Of a DNA stretch of 38,281 bases, positions 8,390 through 17,130 are shown piece by piece (within the stretch, counting starts at the first letter, position 1; each line of letters starts with the position of its first letter). The position numbers and the translations under genes are program-made. The stretch is from Bacteroidales bacterium KHT7 (lineage in GTDB: Bacteria; Bacteroidota; Bacteroidia; Bacteroidales; Bacteroidaceae), in contig FNBQ01000031.1 in assembly GCA_900102385.1 (NCBI GenBank), positions 1 through 38,281 on the forward strand. Direction: 5' to 3'. Under the pieces are notes generated by a model that worked only from the letters and a program-made list of their open reading frames with translations, did no database searches and was not told the origin of the DNA.

Positions 8390-9469
8390 ATGGAATTAAA
8401 GATTGCTGTATTGGCCGGTGATGGTATCGGTCCAGAGATTATGGAGCAGGGAGTGGCTGTAATGTCGGCCGTTGCCGAGAAGTTCGGACACAAGGTTTCG
8501 TACAAGGAGGCTCTTTGCGGTGCTCACGCTATCGACGAGGTGGGCGACCCATTCCCAGAAGAGACATTCAAGGTGTGCGAAGAGGCTGATGCTGTTCTTT
8601 TTGCAAGCGTTGGCGACCCTAAGTTCGACAACAACCCAACAGCAAAGGTTCGTCCAGAGCAGGGCTTGCTTGCTATGCGCAAGAAACTCGGTTTGTTCGC
8701 AAACATCCGTCCTGTAACAACATTCGACTGCTTGGTTCACAAGTCACCACTCAAGGACGAGATTGTACGCGGTGCCGATTTCATCTGCATCCGTGAACTT
8801 ACCGGCGGTATGTACTTCGGAAAGAAGCAGGAGCCTACGGTAAATGCGGAAGGCGTTGAGGATGCTCTCGATACAAACTACTACAGCCGTCCTGAGGTTG
8901 AGAGAATCCTGAAGGTTGGCTATCAGTATGCTCGCCAGCGCAGAAAGCACCTTACGGTTGTTGACAAGGCAAACGTTCTTGCATCAAGCCGTTTGTGGCG
9001 TAAGGTTGCGCAGGAACTCGCTCCTCAGTATCCTGATGTTACGACAGACTTTATGTATGTTGACAACGCAGCAATGCGTATGATTCAGGAGCCTAAGTTC
9101 TTCGACGTAATGGTAACAGAGAATACTTTCGGCGACATTCTTACAGATGAGGGCTCATGCATTACAGGTTCAATGGGATTGCTTCCTTCTGCATCAACAG
9201 GTTCGTCAACTCCAGTATTCGAGCCAATCCACGGCTCATGGCCACAGGGCAAGGGCTTGAATATTGCCAACCCATTGGCACAGATTCTTTCTGTAGCAAT
9301 GTTGTACGAGTATTTCGACCTCAAGGAAGAGGGCGCACTTATCCGCAAGGCTGTCGACGCATCTCTCGACCAGAACGTCCGCACTCCTGAGATTCAGGTT
9401 GAGGGCGGTGCTAAGTATGGCACAAAGGAAGTCGGCGCATGGATTGTCGATTTCATCAAGAAAGCATAA
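8390..9469 (+). CDS. leuB: 3-isopropylmalate dehydrogenase
   Basis: 359 aa NAD-dependent beta-decarboxylating dehydrogenase. It oxidises and decarboxylates 3-isopropylmalate to 2-oxoisocaproate, and probably 3-methylmalate to 2-oxobutyrate. It shows the GDGIGPEIM start, the conserved [10 protein letters not shown] substrate segment near residue 134, VVDKANVL with the catalytic lysine near 192, the [16 protein letters not shown] region, and an adenine-binding loop [18 protein letters not shown] near 280. The length is standard. Last gene of the leu operon; a terminator follows 20 nt after the stop. The 22-nt gap before it contains no promoter or terminator. Confidence 0.96.
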   Translation: MELKIAVLAGDGIGPEIMEQGVAVMSAVAEKFGHKVSYKEALCGAHAIDEVGDPFPEETFKVCEEADAVLFASVGDPKFDNNPTAKVRPEQGLLAMRKKLGLFANIRPVTTFDCLVHKSPLKDEIVRGADFICIRELTGGMYFGKKQEPTVNAEGVEDALDTNYYSRPEVERILKVGYQYARQRRKHLTVVDKANVLASSRLWRKVAQELAPQYPDVTTDFMYVDNAAMRMIQEPKFFDVMVTENTFGDILTDEGSCITGSMGLLPSASTGSSTPVFEPIHGSWPQGKGLNIANPLAQILSVAMLYEYFDLKEEGALIRKAVDASLDQNVRTPEIQVEGGAKYGTKEVGAWIVDFIKKA

Positions 9470-9488
9470 TTTTTTATGACAAACTATA

Positions 9489-9523
9489 AGAGTGCGGATT
9501 CTTTGGGATTCGCATTCTTTTTC
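9489..9523 (+). terminator. leu operon terminator
   Basis: A 12-bp stem with three G-U pairs (AGAGTGCGGATT at 9489-9500 with 9507-9518) and loop CTTTGG is followed by TTTTTC. It lies 20 nt after the leuB stop. The rest of 9524-9851 holds the small frameshifted frame described next and the promoter of aroQ; nothing else was recognised. Confidence 0.72.
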
Positions 9524-9537
9524 TTAAAACTTATACT

Positions 9538-9686
9538 ATGAAACGTTTAATGCTTTTCGCCGCATGCATATTCTTTTTGCTAAATACTAATGCTCAGAAG
9601 AACAGATTAAAAAAGAGTGGCTGGCAGAACGTAATCGTCAGATAGAAAAATACGTGGTGAAAAACATAAGAGTGGCAACATTATAA
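9538..9686 (+). pseudogene. Frameshifted small secreted protein remnant
   Basis: ATG at 9538 opens a perfect signal peptide, MKRLMLFAACIFFLLNTNAQ, the typical Bacteroidota form ending in AQ. The frame then stops at 9643-9645 after only 35 residues. Reading the -1 shifted frame from 9597 gives EEQIKKEWLAERNRQIEKY and onward to a TAA at 9684-9686, a charged helical sequence that looks like the natural continuation. One inserted base near 9597 would restore a protein of about 50 aa. It is therefore either a decayed gene, a sequencing error, or a coincidence. No homologue is recognised. It stands alone between the leu terminator and aroQ. Confidence 0.45.
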
Positions 9687-9824
9687 TCATCAGATAGCAC
9701 CCAAAACAAACTCCAATGCTTAGTCGTATTCCTGAATGTGCCATGCCGCAAGCATCTTTTAACAATAGTTGCAAATGATATGATTATTTTTGCATCTAAG
9801 AGCCGAAATGTTCGAACTTTTGTG

Positions 9825-9832
9825 TAATTTTG
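9825..9832 (+). promoter_or_regulatory. Candidate -7 box of aroQ
   Basis: TAATTTTG lies 19 nt before the aroQ ATG. No clean TTTG is found at the expected -33 distance, so the call rests on the -7 box. A second match, TATTTTTG, is at 9785-9792. Confidence 0.4.
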
Positions 9833-9851
9833 CAGAAAATTGTGTAAAAAG

Positions 9852-10280
9852 ATGAGAATACAGATTATAAACGGCCCCAATATCAACCTCTTAGGCAAGC
9901 GCGAGCCGGGGATTTATGGCGCCACATCATTCGAAGATTACTACAAAACTTTGTGTGAAAGATATCCTGACATCGAGTTTCACTACTACCAGAGCAACGT
10001 AGAGGGCGAGATGATTAACAAAATTCACGAAGTAGGGTTCGACTATGATGGCATTGTTCTGAATGCAGGTGCATACACCCATACATCTGTGGCTCTTCAA
10101 GATGCTCTTAGAGCAGTTACAGCCCCAACCATCGAGGTGCATATATCAAACGTGCACAAGCGCGAGGAGTTCAGACACAAGTCGTTCATATCATGCGCCT
10201 GCCTTGGCGTAATCTGCGGCTTCGGACTCGATTCGTACCGACTTGCAGTTGAGGCTCTTAAAGAACACTTGAAACACTGA
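9852..10280 (+). CDS. aroQ: 3-dehydroquinate dehydratase, type II
   Basis: 142 aa. It dehydrates 3-dehydroquinate to 3-dehydroshikimate in the shikimate pathway and works as a dodecamer in the cytosol. Type II hallmarks are present: GPNINLLGKREPGIYG with the catalytic tyrosine near residue 22, NAGAYTHTS near 73-81, EVHISN with the catalytic histidine near 99, and the arginine-containing KREEFRHKS. The frame extends to a TTG at 9840, but the ATG at 9852 gives the usual N-terminus (MRIQIINGPN). The pyruvate kinase gene follows after 55 nt. Confidence 0.95.
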   Translation: MRIQIINGPNINLLGKREPGIYGATSFEDYYKTLCERYPDIEFHYYQSNVEGEMINKIHEVGFDYDGIVLNAGAYTHTSVALQDALRAVTAPTIEVHISNVHKREEFRHKSFISCACLGVICGFGLDSYRLAVEALKEHLKH

Positions 10281-10335
10281 CACATACAATAAAACCAACC
10301 ACCCATAGTAATAAACGAGTAAAAAATTACGGCTT

Positions 10336-11799
10336 ATGATGTTAAAGCAGACAAAGATTGTGGCTTCGATCTCTGACGAGAGATGTGAGGTAGAATTTAT
10401 TAAAGATTTGTTTGAGGCAGGTATGAACGTTGTTCGTATGAACACGGCACATGCCACTCGCGAGGGATTAACAAAGGTTATCGACAATGTGCGCGAAGTT
10501 AGCAACCGCATTGCCATACTTATTGACACAAAAGGTCCTGAGGTAAGAACAACAAAACTTGCCGAGGGCAACGAAGATATTATGTACAACATTGGCGACA
10601 AGGTTACCATCGTTGGCAATCCCGACCAGTTGAGTACAAAGGACGTTATCTCTGTTTCATATCCAAACTTCGTTAACGACCTTAAGGTAGGAAGTCTTAT
10701 CCTTATCGACGATGGCGACTTGGAGTTGAAGGTTCTTGAGAAGAATGCCGACAGCCTTCTTTGCGAGGTTCAGAACGAGGCTGGTCTTGGCAGCCGCAAG
10801 AGCGTTAATGTTCCGGGCGTGCGCATCAACCTTCCTTCTCTTACGGAGAAAGACCGTAACAACATTCTGTTTGCTATCGAGAAGGATATCGACTTTATTG
10901 CACACTCATTTGTGCGCAACAAGCAGGATATCCTCGACATAAAGGAGATTCTCGATGCTCATCACAGCGACATCCGCATCATTGCAAAGATTGAGAATCA
11001 GGAAGGTGTGGATAATATCGATGAGATTCTTGCCGTTGCCGACGGTATCATGGTTGCCCGTGGCGACCTTGGCATCGAGGTGGCTCAGGAGAAGATTCCG
11101 GGCATCCAGCGTCAGCTTATCCGCAAGGCTATCTTGGCTCACAAGCCGGTTATCGTTGCAACTCAGATGCTTCACAGCATGATTAAGAACCCTCGTCCAA
11201 CACGTACCGAGGTTACAGATATTGCAAATGCCGTTTATTTCCGCACATCAGCCTTGATGCTTAGCGGCGAGACTGCTTACGGTAAGTATCCTCTCGAGGC
11301 TATCCGAACCATGACAAAAGTGGCTTGCCAGGCAGAGAAAGATCGTCAGACTCAGTACGATATCCGTATTCCGCTTTCTGAGAACTGCGACCCTACTGAG
11401 TTCCTTTCAAAGCAGGCTGTAAAGGCTACCGTAAAGATGAATATCAAGGCTATCATCACCGATAGCTTCACTGGTAGAACAGCAAGATACATTTCATCTT
11501 TCCGCGGACCTGTCAATGTGTTGGCTATCTGCTACAAAGAAAAGACAATGCGCCAGTTGGCTCTTTCATACGGCGTTGAGGCTATCTTCTTGCCTGAGAG
11601 AGAGAACGGTCAGGAATACTACTTCGCAGGTTTGCGCAAGTTGCTTCGCGATGGTGTTCTTACTCCAAACGACTATGTGGCATATCTGAGTGGCGGCAAG
11701 TTGCATACAAGTACATCGTTCCTCGAAATCAATCAGGTTAAGGACGTGCTCGACAATGCCGAGGATTACGCTCTGCCAAACCAAAACCGCTATCTGTAA
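10336..11799 (+). CDS. pyk: Pyruvate kinase
   Basis: 487 aa. It makes pyruvate and ATP from phosphoenolpyruvate and ADP, the last step of glycolysis. The order of motifs is complete: MNTAHAT and IDTKGPEVRTT (residues about 34-75), the B domain (about 80-160), FIAHSFVRNKQD, IIAKIENQEGVDN with the catalytic lysine near 218, VARGDLGIEV, and VATQMLHSMIKNPRPTRTEVTDIANAV near 275. A C-terminal regulatory domain fills the last 130 residues. Two ATG codons occur in tandem at 10336 and 10339, and either could be used. The O-methyltransferase gene follows after 20 nt. Confidence 0.96.
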   Translation: MMLKQTKIVASISDERCEVEFIKDLFEAGMNVVRMNTAHATREGLTKVIDNVREVSNRIAILIDTKGPEVRTTKLAEGNEDIMYNIGDKVTIVGNPDQLSTKDVISVSYPNFVNDLKVGSLILIDDGDLELKVLEKNADSLLCEVQNEAGLGSRKSVNVPGVRINLPSLTEKDRNNILFAIEKDIDFIAHSFVRNKQDILDIKEILDAHHSDIRIIAKIENQEGVDNIDEILAVADGIMVARGDLGIEVAQEKIPGIQRQLIRKAILAHKPVIVATQMLHSMIKNPRPTRTEVTDIANAVYFRTSALMLSGETAYGKYPLEAIRTMTKVACQAEKDRQTQYDIRIPLSENCDPTEFLSKQAVKATVKMNIKAIITDSFTGRTARYISSFRGPVNVLAICYKEKTMRQLALSYGVEAIFLPERENGQEYYFAGLRKLLRDGVLTPNDYVAYLSGGKLHTSTSFLEINQVKDVLDNAEDYALPNQNRYL

Positions 11800-11819
11800 T
11801 TTTCTATAAGGAATGAACT

Positions 11820-12458
11820 ATGGTTGAGACGGACCAACTGGACGAATACATTCTTGAACATATAGACGAAGAGGGCGAATACCTTCACCGTCTGTACAGG
11901 GCCACTCATACGCAGTTGCTCAGACCGCGCATGGCTTCGGGACATCTGCAAGGAAGGCTCTTGAAGATGTTCGTCCGGATGGTTCGTCCTAAAAATATTC
12001 TGGAGATTGGAACTTACAGCGGATATTCGGCTCTTTGCATGGCCGAGGGACTCGAAGATGGCGGCAAAATCTACACCTTCGAGATTAACGACGAGCAGGA
12101 GGACTTTACTCGTCCTTGGTTCGAAAATTCGCAGTATGCCGACAAAATTGACTTCAGAATTGGTGATGCGCTCGAGCATCTTCCTGAGATGGACGTGATG
12201 TTCGATCTCGCCTTTATTGACGGCGACAAGCGCAAGTATGTTGATTATTATAATATGGTTATGCAGCACATGTCGGCCGGAGGATATATGCTTGCCGACA
12301 ACACTTTGTGGGACGGACATGTTGCCGATCCGGCTTACGACAAGGATGCCCAGACGGTTGGAATAAGAGCCTTCAACGACTTGGTTGCGAAAGACGACCG
12401 CGTTGAGAAGGTTATTCTGCCTCTGCGCGACGGATTAACAATAATTAGAAAGAAATAG
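11820..12458 (+). CDS. Class I SAM-dependent O-methyltransferase (family 3)
   Basis: 212 aa Rossmann-fold methyltransferase related to caffeoyl-CoA and catechol O-methyltransferases and to the bacterial tRNA hydroxyuridine methyltransferase TrmR/YrrM. Motif I is ILEIGTYSGYSALCMAEGL (about 61-79). The metal-binding acidic residues are in FIDGDKRKYVDYY (about 133-145) and LADNTLWDG (about 159-167). No signal peptide is present. An AAGGA sequence lies just before the ATG. The gene sits in a compact string with pyk (20 nt) and rbfA (4 nt). Linkage to a ribosome assembly gene makes a tRNA-modifying role plausible but unproven. Confidence 0.85.
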   Translation: MVETDQLDEYILEHIDEEGEYLHRLYRATHTQLLRPRMASGHLQGRLLKMFVRMVRPKNILEIGTYSGYSALCMAEGLEDGGKIYTFEINDEQEDFTRPWFENSQYADKIDFRIGDALEHLPEMDVMFDLAFIDGDKRKYVDYYNMVMQHMSAGGYMLADNTLWDGHVADPAYDKDAQTVGIRAFNDLVAKDDRVEKVILPLRDGLTIIRKK

Positions 12459-12462
12459 ATTT

Positions 12463-12798
12463 ATGGAAACTACAAGACAAAACAAAATTGCCCGACTTAT
12501 ACAGAAGGAGTTGAGCGATATATTCCAGAAGCAGACATCGGCTATGCGTGGTGTGCTTGTTTCGGTAAGCGCAGTCAGAATAAGCCCTGATATGAGCGTG
12601 TGCCGTGCATACCTCAGCGTTTTTCCGTCTGACAGAAACGAGGAGATTGTTAAGAACATCAACGATAATGTAAAGTCAATCCGATTCGAACTTGGCGGCC
12701 GTGTACGTCATCAACTTCGTATCATCCCAGAACTGAAGTTCTTCGTTGACGATTCTCTCGATTACATCGAAAATATTGATAAACTTTTGAAGAAGTGA
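12463..12798 (+). CDS. rbfA: Ribosome-binding factor A
   Basis: 111 aa KH-fold protein needed for late 30S subunit maturation and cold growth; it binds the 5' helix region of 16S rRNA. The pattern at the N-terminus (RQNKIARLIQKELSDIFQK), followed by VSVSAVRISPDMSVCRAYLSV and RHQLRIIPELKFFVDDSLDYIENIDKLL at the end, is typical. The length is normal. It starts 4 nt after the methyltransferase stop, and its own stop overlaps the GTG start of the permease gene by 4 nt, implying translational coupling. Confidence 0.93.
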   Translation: METTRQNKIARLIQKELSDIFQKQTSAMRGVLVSVSAVRISPDMSVCRAYLSVFPSDRNEEIVKNINDNVKSIRFELGGRVRHQLRIIPELKFFVDDSLDYIENIDKLLKK

Positions 12799-14027
12799 GA
12801 TTTCCTTTTTATATAGCAGTCCGTTATCTCTTCTCAAAGAAGTCGCATCATGCCATAAACATAATATCGGGCATCTCGGTTTGCGGAGTTACTGTTGCCA
12901 CCATAGCCCTGATATGCACGCTCTCGGTGTTTAACGGCTTTCACGACATGGTCGCATCGTTCTTTACGTCGTTCGACCCAGAACTGAAGATTACTGCTGT
13001 AAAAGGAAAAAACTTCAAGGAATCTGAACTTGCCATCGACAAGGTTAGGCAGATTCCAGAAATCGTGGTGTGCACTCCATGCCTCGAAGATCAGGCTTTG
13101 CTGAGATATCGCGACCGTCAGCAGATGGTCACAATCAAAGGCGTTGACGAAAGTTTCCAGCGCCTTACATCGTTCAACGAGACGCTGTACGGCAACGGCT
13201 GCTTCGAACTTCAGGCCGATGTGCTTAACTACGGAATCCTCGGACTTGGCGTTGCTGCAAACCTGGGCACAAACGTCCGTTTTGACGAGCCTGTGCAGGT
13301 TTATGCTCCAACCAAGGGCGAGAAGGTTGATATGCTTCATCCCGAAGAAAGTTTCAATCAGGATGAGTTGTATTCGCCGGGCGTATTGTTTCAGGTGCAT
13401 CAGCAGCGGTACGATTCGCATTATGTGATAGCATCTCTGCGATTTGCAAAGAAACTGTTCGACCGCGAAGGCGAACTGAGTTCCCTCGAACTGAAGGTTG
13501 CCGACGGCGTTGATGTTGAAATGGCAAAAGAAAAGGTTCAGCAGGCGATAGGCGACAAGTTCGTTGTGAAAGACAGATACGAGCAACAGGAGGATGTCTT
13601 CAAGATTATGAAGGTAGAGAAACTCATTTCATACGTTTTCCTCACATTCATCTTGGTTATTGCCTGCTTCAACATAATCGGCTCCCTGTCGATGCTCATT
13701 CTCGACAAGGAGAAAGATACGCAGACGCTCCGCAATCTCGGTGCATCCGACCGCCAGATTGCCCAGATTTTCATGCTCGAAGGCAGAATGATTTCAACCT
13801 TCGGAGCTGTGGCAGGACTCATCATCGGGCTGATTCTGTGCTATGCCCAGCAGACATTCGGCTTGCTCAGACTTGGCGACGAAGGCGGAAATTTTGTGGT
13901 AGATGCCTATCCCGTAAGCGTGCATTTTCTCGACGTGCTCGTTGTGTTCGTCACTGTGCTCGCCGTTGGATATGCGTCAGTCTGGTATCCTGTCAGATAT
14001 ATGTGTAAGAACCTGAAACAAAAATAA
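12795..14027 (+). CDS. FtsX/LolC-type ABC transporter permease
   Basis: 410 aa inner-membrane protein with the LolC/LolE layout: one N-terminal membrane helix (about 18-42) after a YLFSKKSHHAINIISGIS motif, a large periplasmic domain (about 45-265), and three C-terminal helices (about 272-298, 318-345 and 370-395). LolCDE exports lipoproteins to the outer membrane. The SKKSHHAINIIS start is strongly reminiscent of Bacteroidota LolC-like permeases. Translation starts at GTG 12795, overlapping the rbfA stop (GTGA). No ATPase gene is adjacent, so its LolD partner must be encoded elsewhere. A MacB-like role cannot be excluded. Confidence 0.8.
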   Translation: MRFPFYIAVRYLFSKKSHHAINIISGISVCGVTVATIALICTLSVFNGFHDMVASFFTSFDPELKITAVKGKNFKESELAIDKVRQIPEIVVCTPCLEDQALLRYRDRQQMVTIKGVDESFQRLTSFNETLYGNGCFELQADVLNYGILGLGVAANLGTNVRFDEPVQVYAPTKGEKVDMLHPEESFNQDELYSPGVLFQVHQQRYDSHYVIASLRFAKKLFDREGELSSLELKVADGVDVEMAKEKVQQAIGDKFVVKDRYEQQEDVFKIMKVEKLISYVFLTFILVIACFNIIGSLSMLILDKEKDTQTLRNLGASDRQIAQIFMLEGRMISTFGAVAGLIIGLILCYAQQTFGLLRLGDEGGNFVVDAYPVSVHFLDVLVVFVTVLAVGYASVWYPVRYMCKNLKQK

Positions 14028-14039
14028 AAAGAAACAAAG

Positions 14040-14888
14040 ATGAAAGGACTAGTGCAATATTCTCTGAATATAAACGGCAAGTTGCTCGATTTGTCCGAGC
14101 CTCAGGTAATGGGAATTTTGAACGTAACTCCCGATTCGTTCTATTCGGGCAGCCGAAAACAAACCGAGGACGAAATCGAATCCAGAGTAAGGCAGATAAT
14201 TGGCGAGGGTGCATCGATAATAGACATCGGAGCATATTCGTCAAGACCGAATGCCGACGACGTCTCTCCTTCCGAGGAGATGGAACGACTTCGCAAAGGC
14301 CTGTCTGTAATACAGCGGGTTGCGCCAAATGCCATCGTGTCGGTCGATACATTCAGAGCCGACGTTGCCAAAATGTGCGTCGAAGAATACGGCGTAGGAA
14401 TAGTAAACGATATCTCGGGCGGAATGCTCGACAAAGATATGTTTGCCACCGTTGCAAAACTCGGCATACCTTATATTTTGATGCACATGCAGGGCACTCC
14501 GCAGAATATGCAGCAGAATCCGCATTATGACGATGTCGTGAAAGAAGTCTTCATGTATTTCGCCGAGAAAGTGCAGCGGTTGCGCGATCTTGGTGTGAAG
14601 GACATAATCCTCGATCCCGGCTACGGCTTTGGCAAGACTGTCGAACACAACTACGAACTGATGAACCATCAGGAAGAACTGCTCGATTTCGGACTTCCTC
14701 TGCTCGTCGGAATATCTCGCAAGAGCATGATATACAAGGCTCTCGGCATCACTGCCGACGAAGCACTTAACGGAACCTCCGTCCTTAATACAATTTCTCT
14801 GCTGAAAGGTGCAAACATCCTGCGAGTACACGATGTAGCAACGTGCGTTGAAGTCGTAAACCTTATACAAAAACTATTGGCTAAATGA
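14040..14888 (+). CDS. folP: Dihydropteroate synthase
   Basis: 282 aa TIM-barrel enzyme joining p-aminobenzoate to the pterin pyrophosphate in folate synthesis, the target of sulfonamides. Diagnostic motifs are VMGILNVTPDSFYSGSR (about 22-38), the SSRPNADDV loop near 63, VNDISGGMLD near 121, LDPGYGFGKTVEHN near 185 and the phosphate-binding VGISRKSMIY near 222. The length is usual. It begins 12 nt after the permease gene and its TGA overlaps the ATG of cdaA (ATGA). FolE, an earlier step of the same pathway, is encoded 7 kb downstream. Confidence 0.95.
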   Translation: MKGLVQYSLNINGKLLDLSEPQVMGILNVTPDSFYSGSRKQTEDEIESRVRQIIGEGASIIDIGAYSSRPNADDVSPSEEMERLRKGLSVIQRVAPNAIVSVDTFRADVAKMCVEEYGVGIVNDISGGMLDKDMFATVAKLGIPYILMHMQGTPQNMQQNPHYDDVVKEVFMYFAEKVQRLRDLGVKDIILDPGYGFGKTVEHNYELMNHQEELLDFGLPLLVGISRKSMIYKALGITADEALNGTSVLNTISLLKGANILRVHDVATCVEVVNLIQKLLAK

Positions 14889-15670
14889 TTCTTTTGAGTA
14901 TTATAGAGTTCCATCTAAAGGATGCGATAGACATCCTGCTTGTTGCCATGATGCTGTACTATGTGTACCGCCTCATGAAGGCGAGCGGCTCTATGAATGC
15001 TTTCCTTGGAATTCTTTTTTTCATAATATTGTGGTTCGTGGTGTCGCGTTTGTTAGAGATGAAACTTCTCGGCGCAATCCTCGACAAACTCGTTAGCGTG
15101 GGCGTTCTTGCCCTCATCGTCATCTTTCAGGATGAAATCAGACGCTTCCTCCAGACCATCGGAACGCAGCGCAAGGCCTACTCGCTCTTCCGTCTTTTTC
15201 TTGGCAGAAGAAAGGATTCAAAGTCCGAACTTGCCATCGTTACTCCGATTGTCAGGGCGTGCCAGTCTATGAGTCGCCAAAAGGTTGGCGCGCTGATAAT
15301 CATCGAGAAACACATGCAACTTGGCGACATAGTAAACACAGGCGAGGAGATTGATGCACTTGTAAGCGAGCGGCTTATCGAGAATATCTTCTTCAAGAAC
15401 AGTCCGCTGCACGATGGCGCGATGATTATCAGTGGAATGAAAATACGCGCTGCCGGATGTCTTCTTCCTGTTGCGCACGACCAAGACATTCCAAACTGGC
15501 TCGGACTCAGGCATCGTGCCGCACTCGGAATTACTCAGGTGAGCGATGCCATGTCGATTGTAGTCAGCGAGGAGACTGGCGGAATAACAGTTGCCCGCCA
15601 AGGCTCTCTGTCGCTCGACATAACATCAGACGAACTCGACCGCCTTTTAATCGAAGTTTTATCGGAATAA
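14885..15670 (+). CDS. cdaA: Diadenylate cyclase CdaA (c-di-AMP synthase)
   Basis: 261 aa. It makes cyclic di-AMP from two ATP. Three membrane helices lie near the N-terminus (about 13-29, 37-56 and 63-81). A short linker and the DAC catalytic domain follow, with the two active motifs DGA at 177-179 (SPLHDGAMII) and RHRAA at 209-213 (LGLRHRAALG). EETGGITVARQG near 231 is also conserved. The ATG overlaps the folP stop by 4 nt; murF starts 17 nt downstream. In Firmicutes this cyclase is linked to glmM; here the partners are folate and peptidoglycan genes. c-di-AMP commonly controls potassium and osmotic balance and wall integrity. No CdaR regulator gene is adjacent. Confidence 0.92.
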   Translation: MILLSIIEFHLKDAIDILLVAMMLYYVYRLMKASGSMNAFLGILFFIILWFVVSRLLEMKLLGAILDKLVSVGVLALIVIFQDEIRRFLQTIGTQRKAYSLFRLFLGRRKDSKSELAIVTPIVRACQSMSRQKVGALIIIEKHMQLGDIVNTGEEIDALVSERLIENIFFKNSPLHDGAMIISGMKIRAAGCLLPVAHDQDIPNWLGLRHRAALGITQVSDAMSIVVSEETGGITVARQGSLSLDITSDELDRLLIEVLSE

Positions 15671-15687
15671 AATATATAATTGTAGAA

Positions 15688-16980
15688 ATGGATATTGCTG
15701 AATTACATAAGCTTTTTGTAAAGCATCTGACAATCACTACCGATACGCGCGATTGTCCCGAAAACTCAATTTTCTTGGCTCTGAAGGGCGAAACCTTCAA
15801 CGGAAACGCCTTTGCCTCGGCTGCGCTTGAAAAAGGCTGCGCCTATGCCGTTGTCGATGAGGCTGAATATGCCAAGGCTGGTGATGCCAGATACATTCTT
15901 GTAGACGACTGCCTGAAGACCCTTCAGCAGTTGGCGCACTATCATCGCGAACAGTTCTCAATTCCAGTCATCGAAATTACCGGAACGAACGGAAAGACAA
16001 CCACAAAGGAACTCGTTTCTGCCGTTCTTTCAACAGAATACAACGTACTCTTTACTCAAGGCAACCTTAACAACCATATCGGAGTGCCGAAAACATTGCT
16101 CCGTCTTACAGCCGAGCATCAGATTGCCGTTGTCGAGACTGGCGCAAACCATCCCGGCGAGATTAAGACGCTTGCCGAGATTGTAGATGCCGACTATGGT
16201 TTAATTACGAACGTTGGCAAAGCACATCTCGAAGGCTTCGGGTCGTTTGAGGGCGTAATTCGCACGAAAGGTGAGTTGTACGACTATCTTCGCACAAAGA
16301 ACGGCAAGATTTTCATAAATCGCGACAACGAACATCTTGTCAGGATAGCTTCGGGGCTCGAACACATCGAATACGGCAGGACAGATGGTGCTGGAATCGT
16401 GGGCGAATTGCTCGATTGTTCTCCGTTCTTGAGTTTCAGATGGCGCGAGGGCGATTCAGAATGGAATAACGTAACGACGCATTTGATTGGCTCATACAAT
16501 ATCGACAATGCACTTTCTGCTGTTGCCGTTGGTCGCGAGTTCGGTGTTTCGGCTGGAAACATAAACGCGGCTCTTGAGAATTATGTTCCGACAAACAATC
16601 GCTCGCAACTTGTCAAGACGGCAGACAACACGCTTATTGTTGATGCCTACAACGCCAATCCAACAAGTATGATGGCTGCTCTCGAGAACTTCAAGCAGAT
16701 GAATGCCGAGAACAAAATGCTTATCATTGGCGACATGAAGGAACTTGGCGTGGCAAGCGTGGCAGAGCACGAGAAAATTGTCAATTTCGTGTCGACAATG
16801 AGTCTGAAAGACGTGTGGTTGGTAGGAAGCGAGTTTGCAAAGGTCAGTCACCAGTATCGTACATTTGATAATATAGAAGAAATTACAGAATATATAAATA
16901 AATGTAAACCAACGGGTTGCACAATCCTGATTAAGGGTAGTAACGGAACAAAACTGTTTAAACTCCCAGATTTACTATAA
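15688..16980 (+). CDS. murF: UDP-N-acetylmuramoyl-tripeptide--D-alanyl-D-alanine ligase
   Basis: 430 aa Mur ligase that adds D-Ala-D-Ala to the peptidoglycan precursor in the cytosol. The N-terminal domain has TTDTRDCPENSIFLALKGE (about 17-35), the MurF-type substrate loop. The ATP-binding P-loop is ITGTNGKTTTKE (97-108). NLNNHIGVPKTLL, ETGANHPGEI and ITNVGKAHLEGFGS follow in order, and NANPTSMMAAL marks the C-terminal domain. The open frame extends upstream into cdaA, but the ATG at 15688 gives the proper start. As in other Bacteroidota, the gene lies outside the division/cell-wall cluster. It ends the folP-cdaA-murF string. Confidence 0.93.
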   Translation: MDIAELHKLFVKHLTITTDTRDCPENSIFLALKGETFNGNAFASAALEKGCAYAVVDEAEYAKAGDARYILVDDCLKTLQQLAHYHREQFSIPVIEITGTNGKTTTKELVSAVLSTEYNVLFTQGNLNNHIGVPKTLLRLTAEHQIAVVETGANHPGEIKTLAEIVDADYGLITNVGKAHLEGFGSFEGVIRTKGELYDYLRTKNGKIFINRDNEHLVRIASGLEHIEYGRTDGAGIVGELLDCSPFLSFRWREGDSEWNNVTTHLIGSYNIDNALSAVAVGREFGVSAGNINAALENYVPTNNRSQLVKTADNTLIVDAYNANPTSMMAALENFKQMNAENKMLIIGDMKELGVASVAEHEKIVNFVSTMSLKDVWLVGSEFAKVSHQYRTFDNIEEITEYINKCKPTGCTILIKGSNGTKLFKLPDLL

Positions 16981-17045
16981 TTCATGTTGTAGAACATCTC
17001 GAAATGTTAAATATCAGATATTTAGGCTAAAAAAATGTTAAATAG

Positions 17046-17077
17046 TTTGGTGGAGTTGCATAAAAAACGTATATTTG
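17046..17077 (+). promoter_or_regulatory. Promoter of the M23/LysM gene
   Basis: TTTG (17046-17049), 20 nt, TATATTTG (17070-17077), both boxes perfect. The start site would be near 17082, with a leader of about 49 nt. Confidence 0.75.
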
Positions 17078-17130
17078 CACGAATCCAAAAAAATATAAGT
17101 GATATTTTATTAAGAGACAATTAACTAATA

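Noticed and set aside
9638-9898. 86-codon minus-strand frame before aroQ, considered as a transposase remnant
   Set aside because: No transposase motif could be recognised and it overlaps the aroQ start region.
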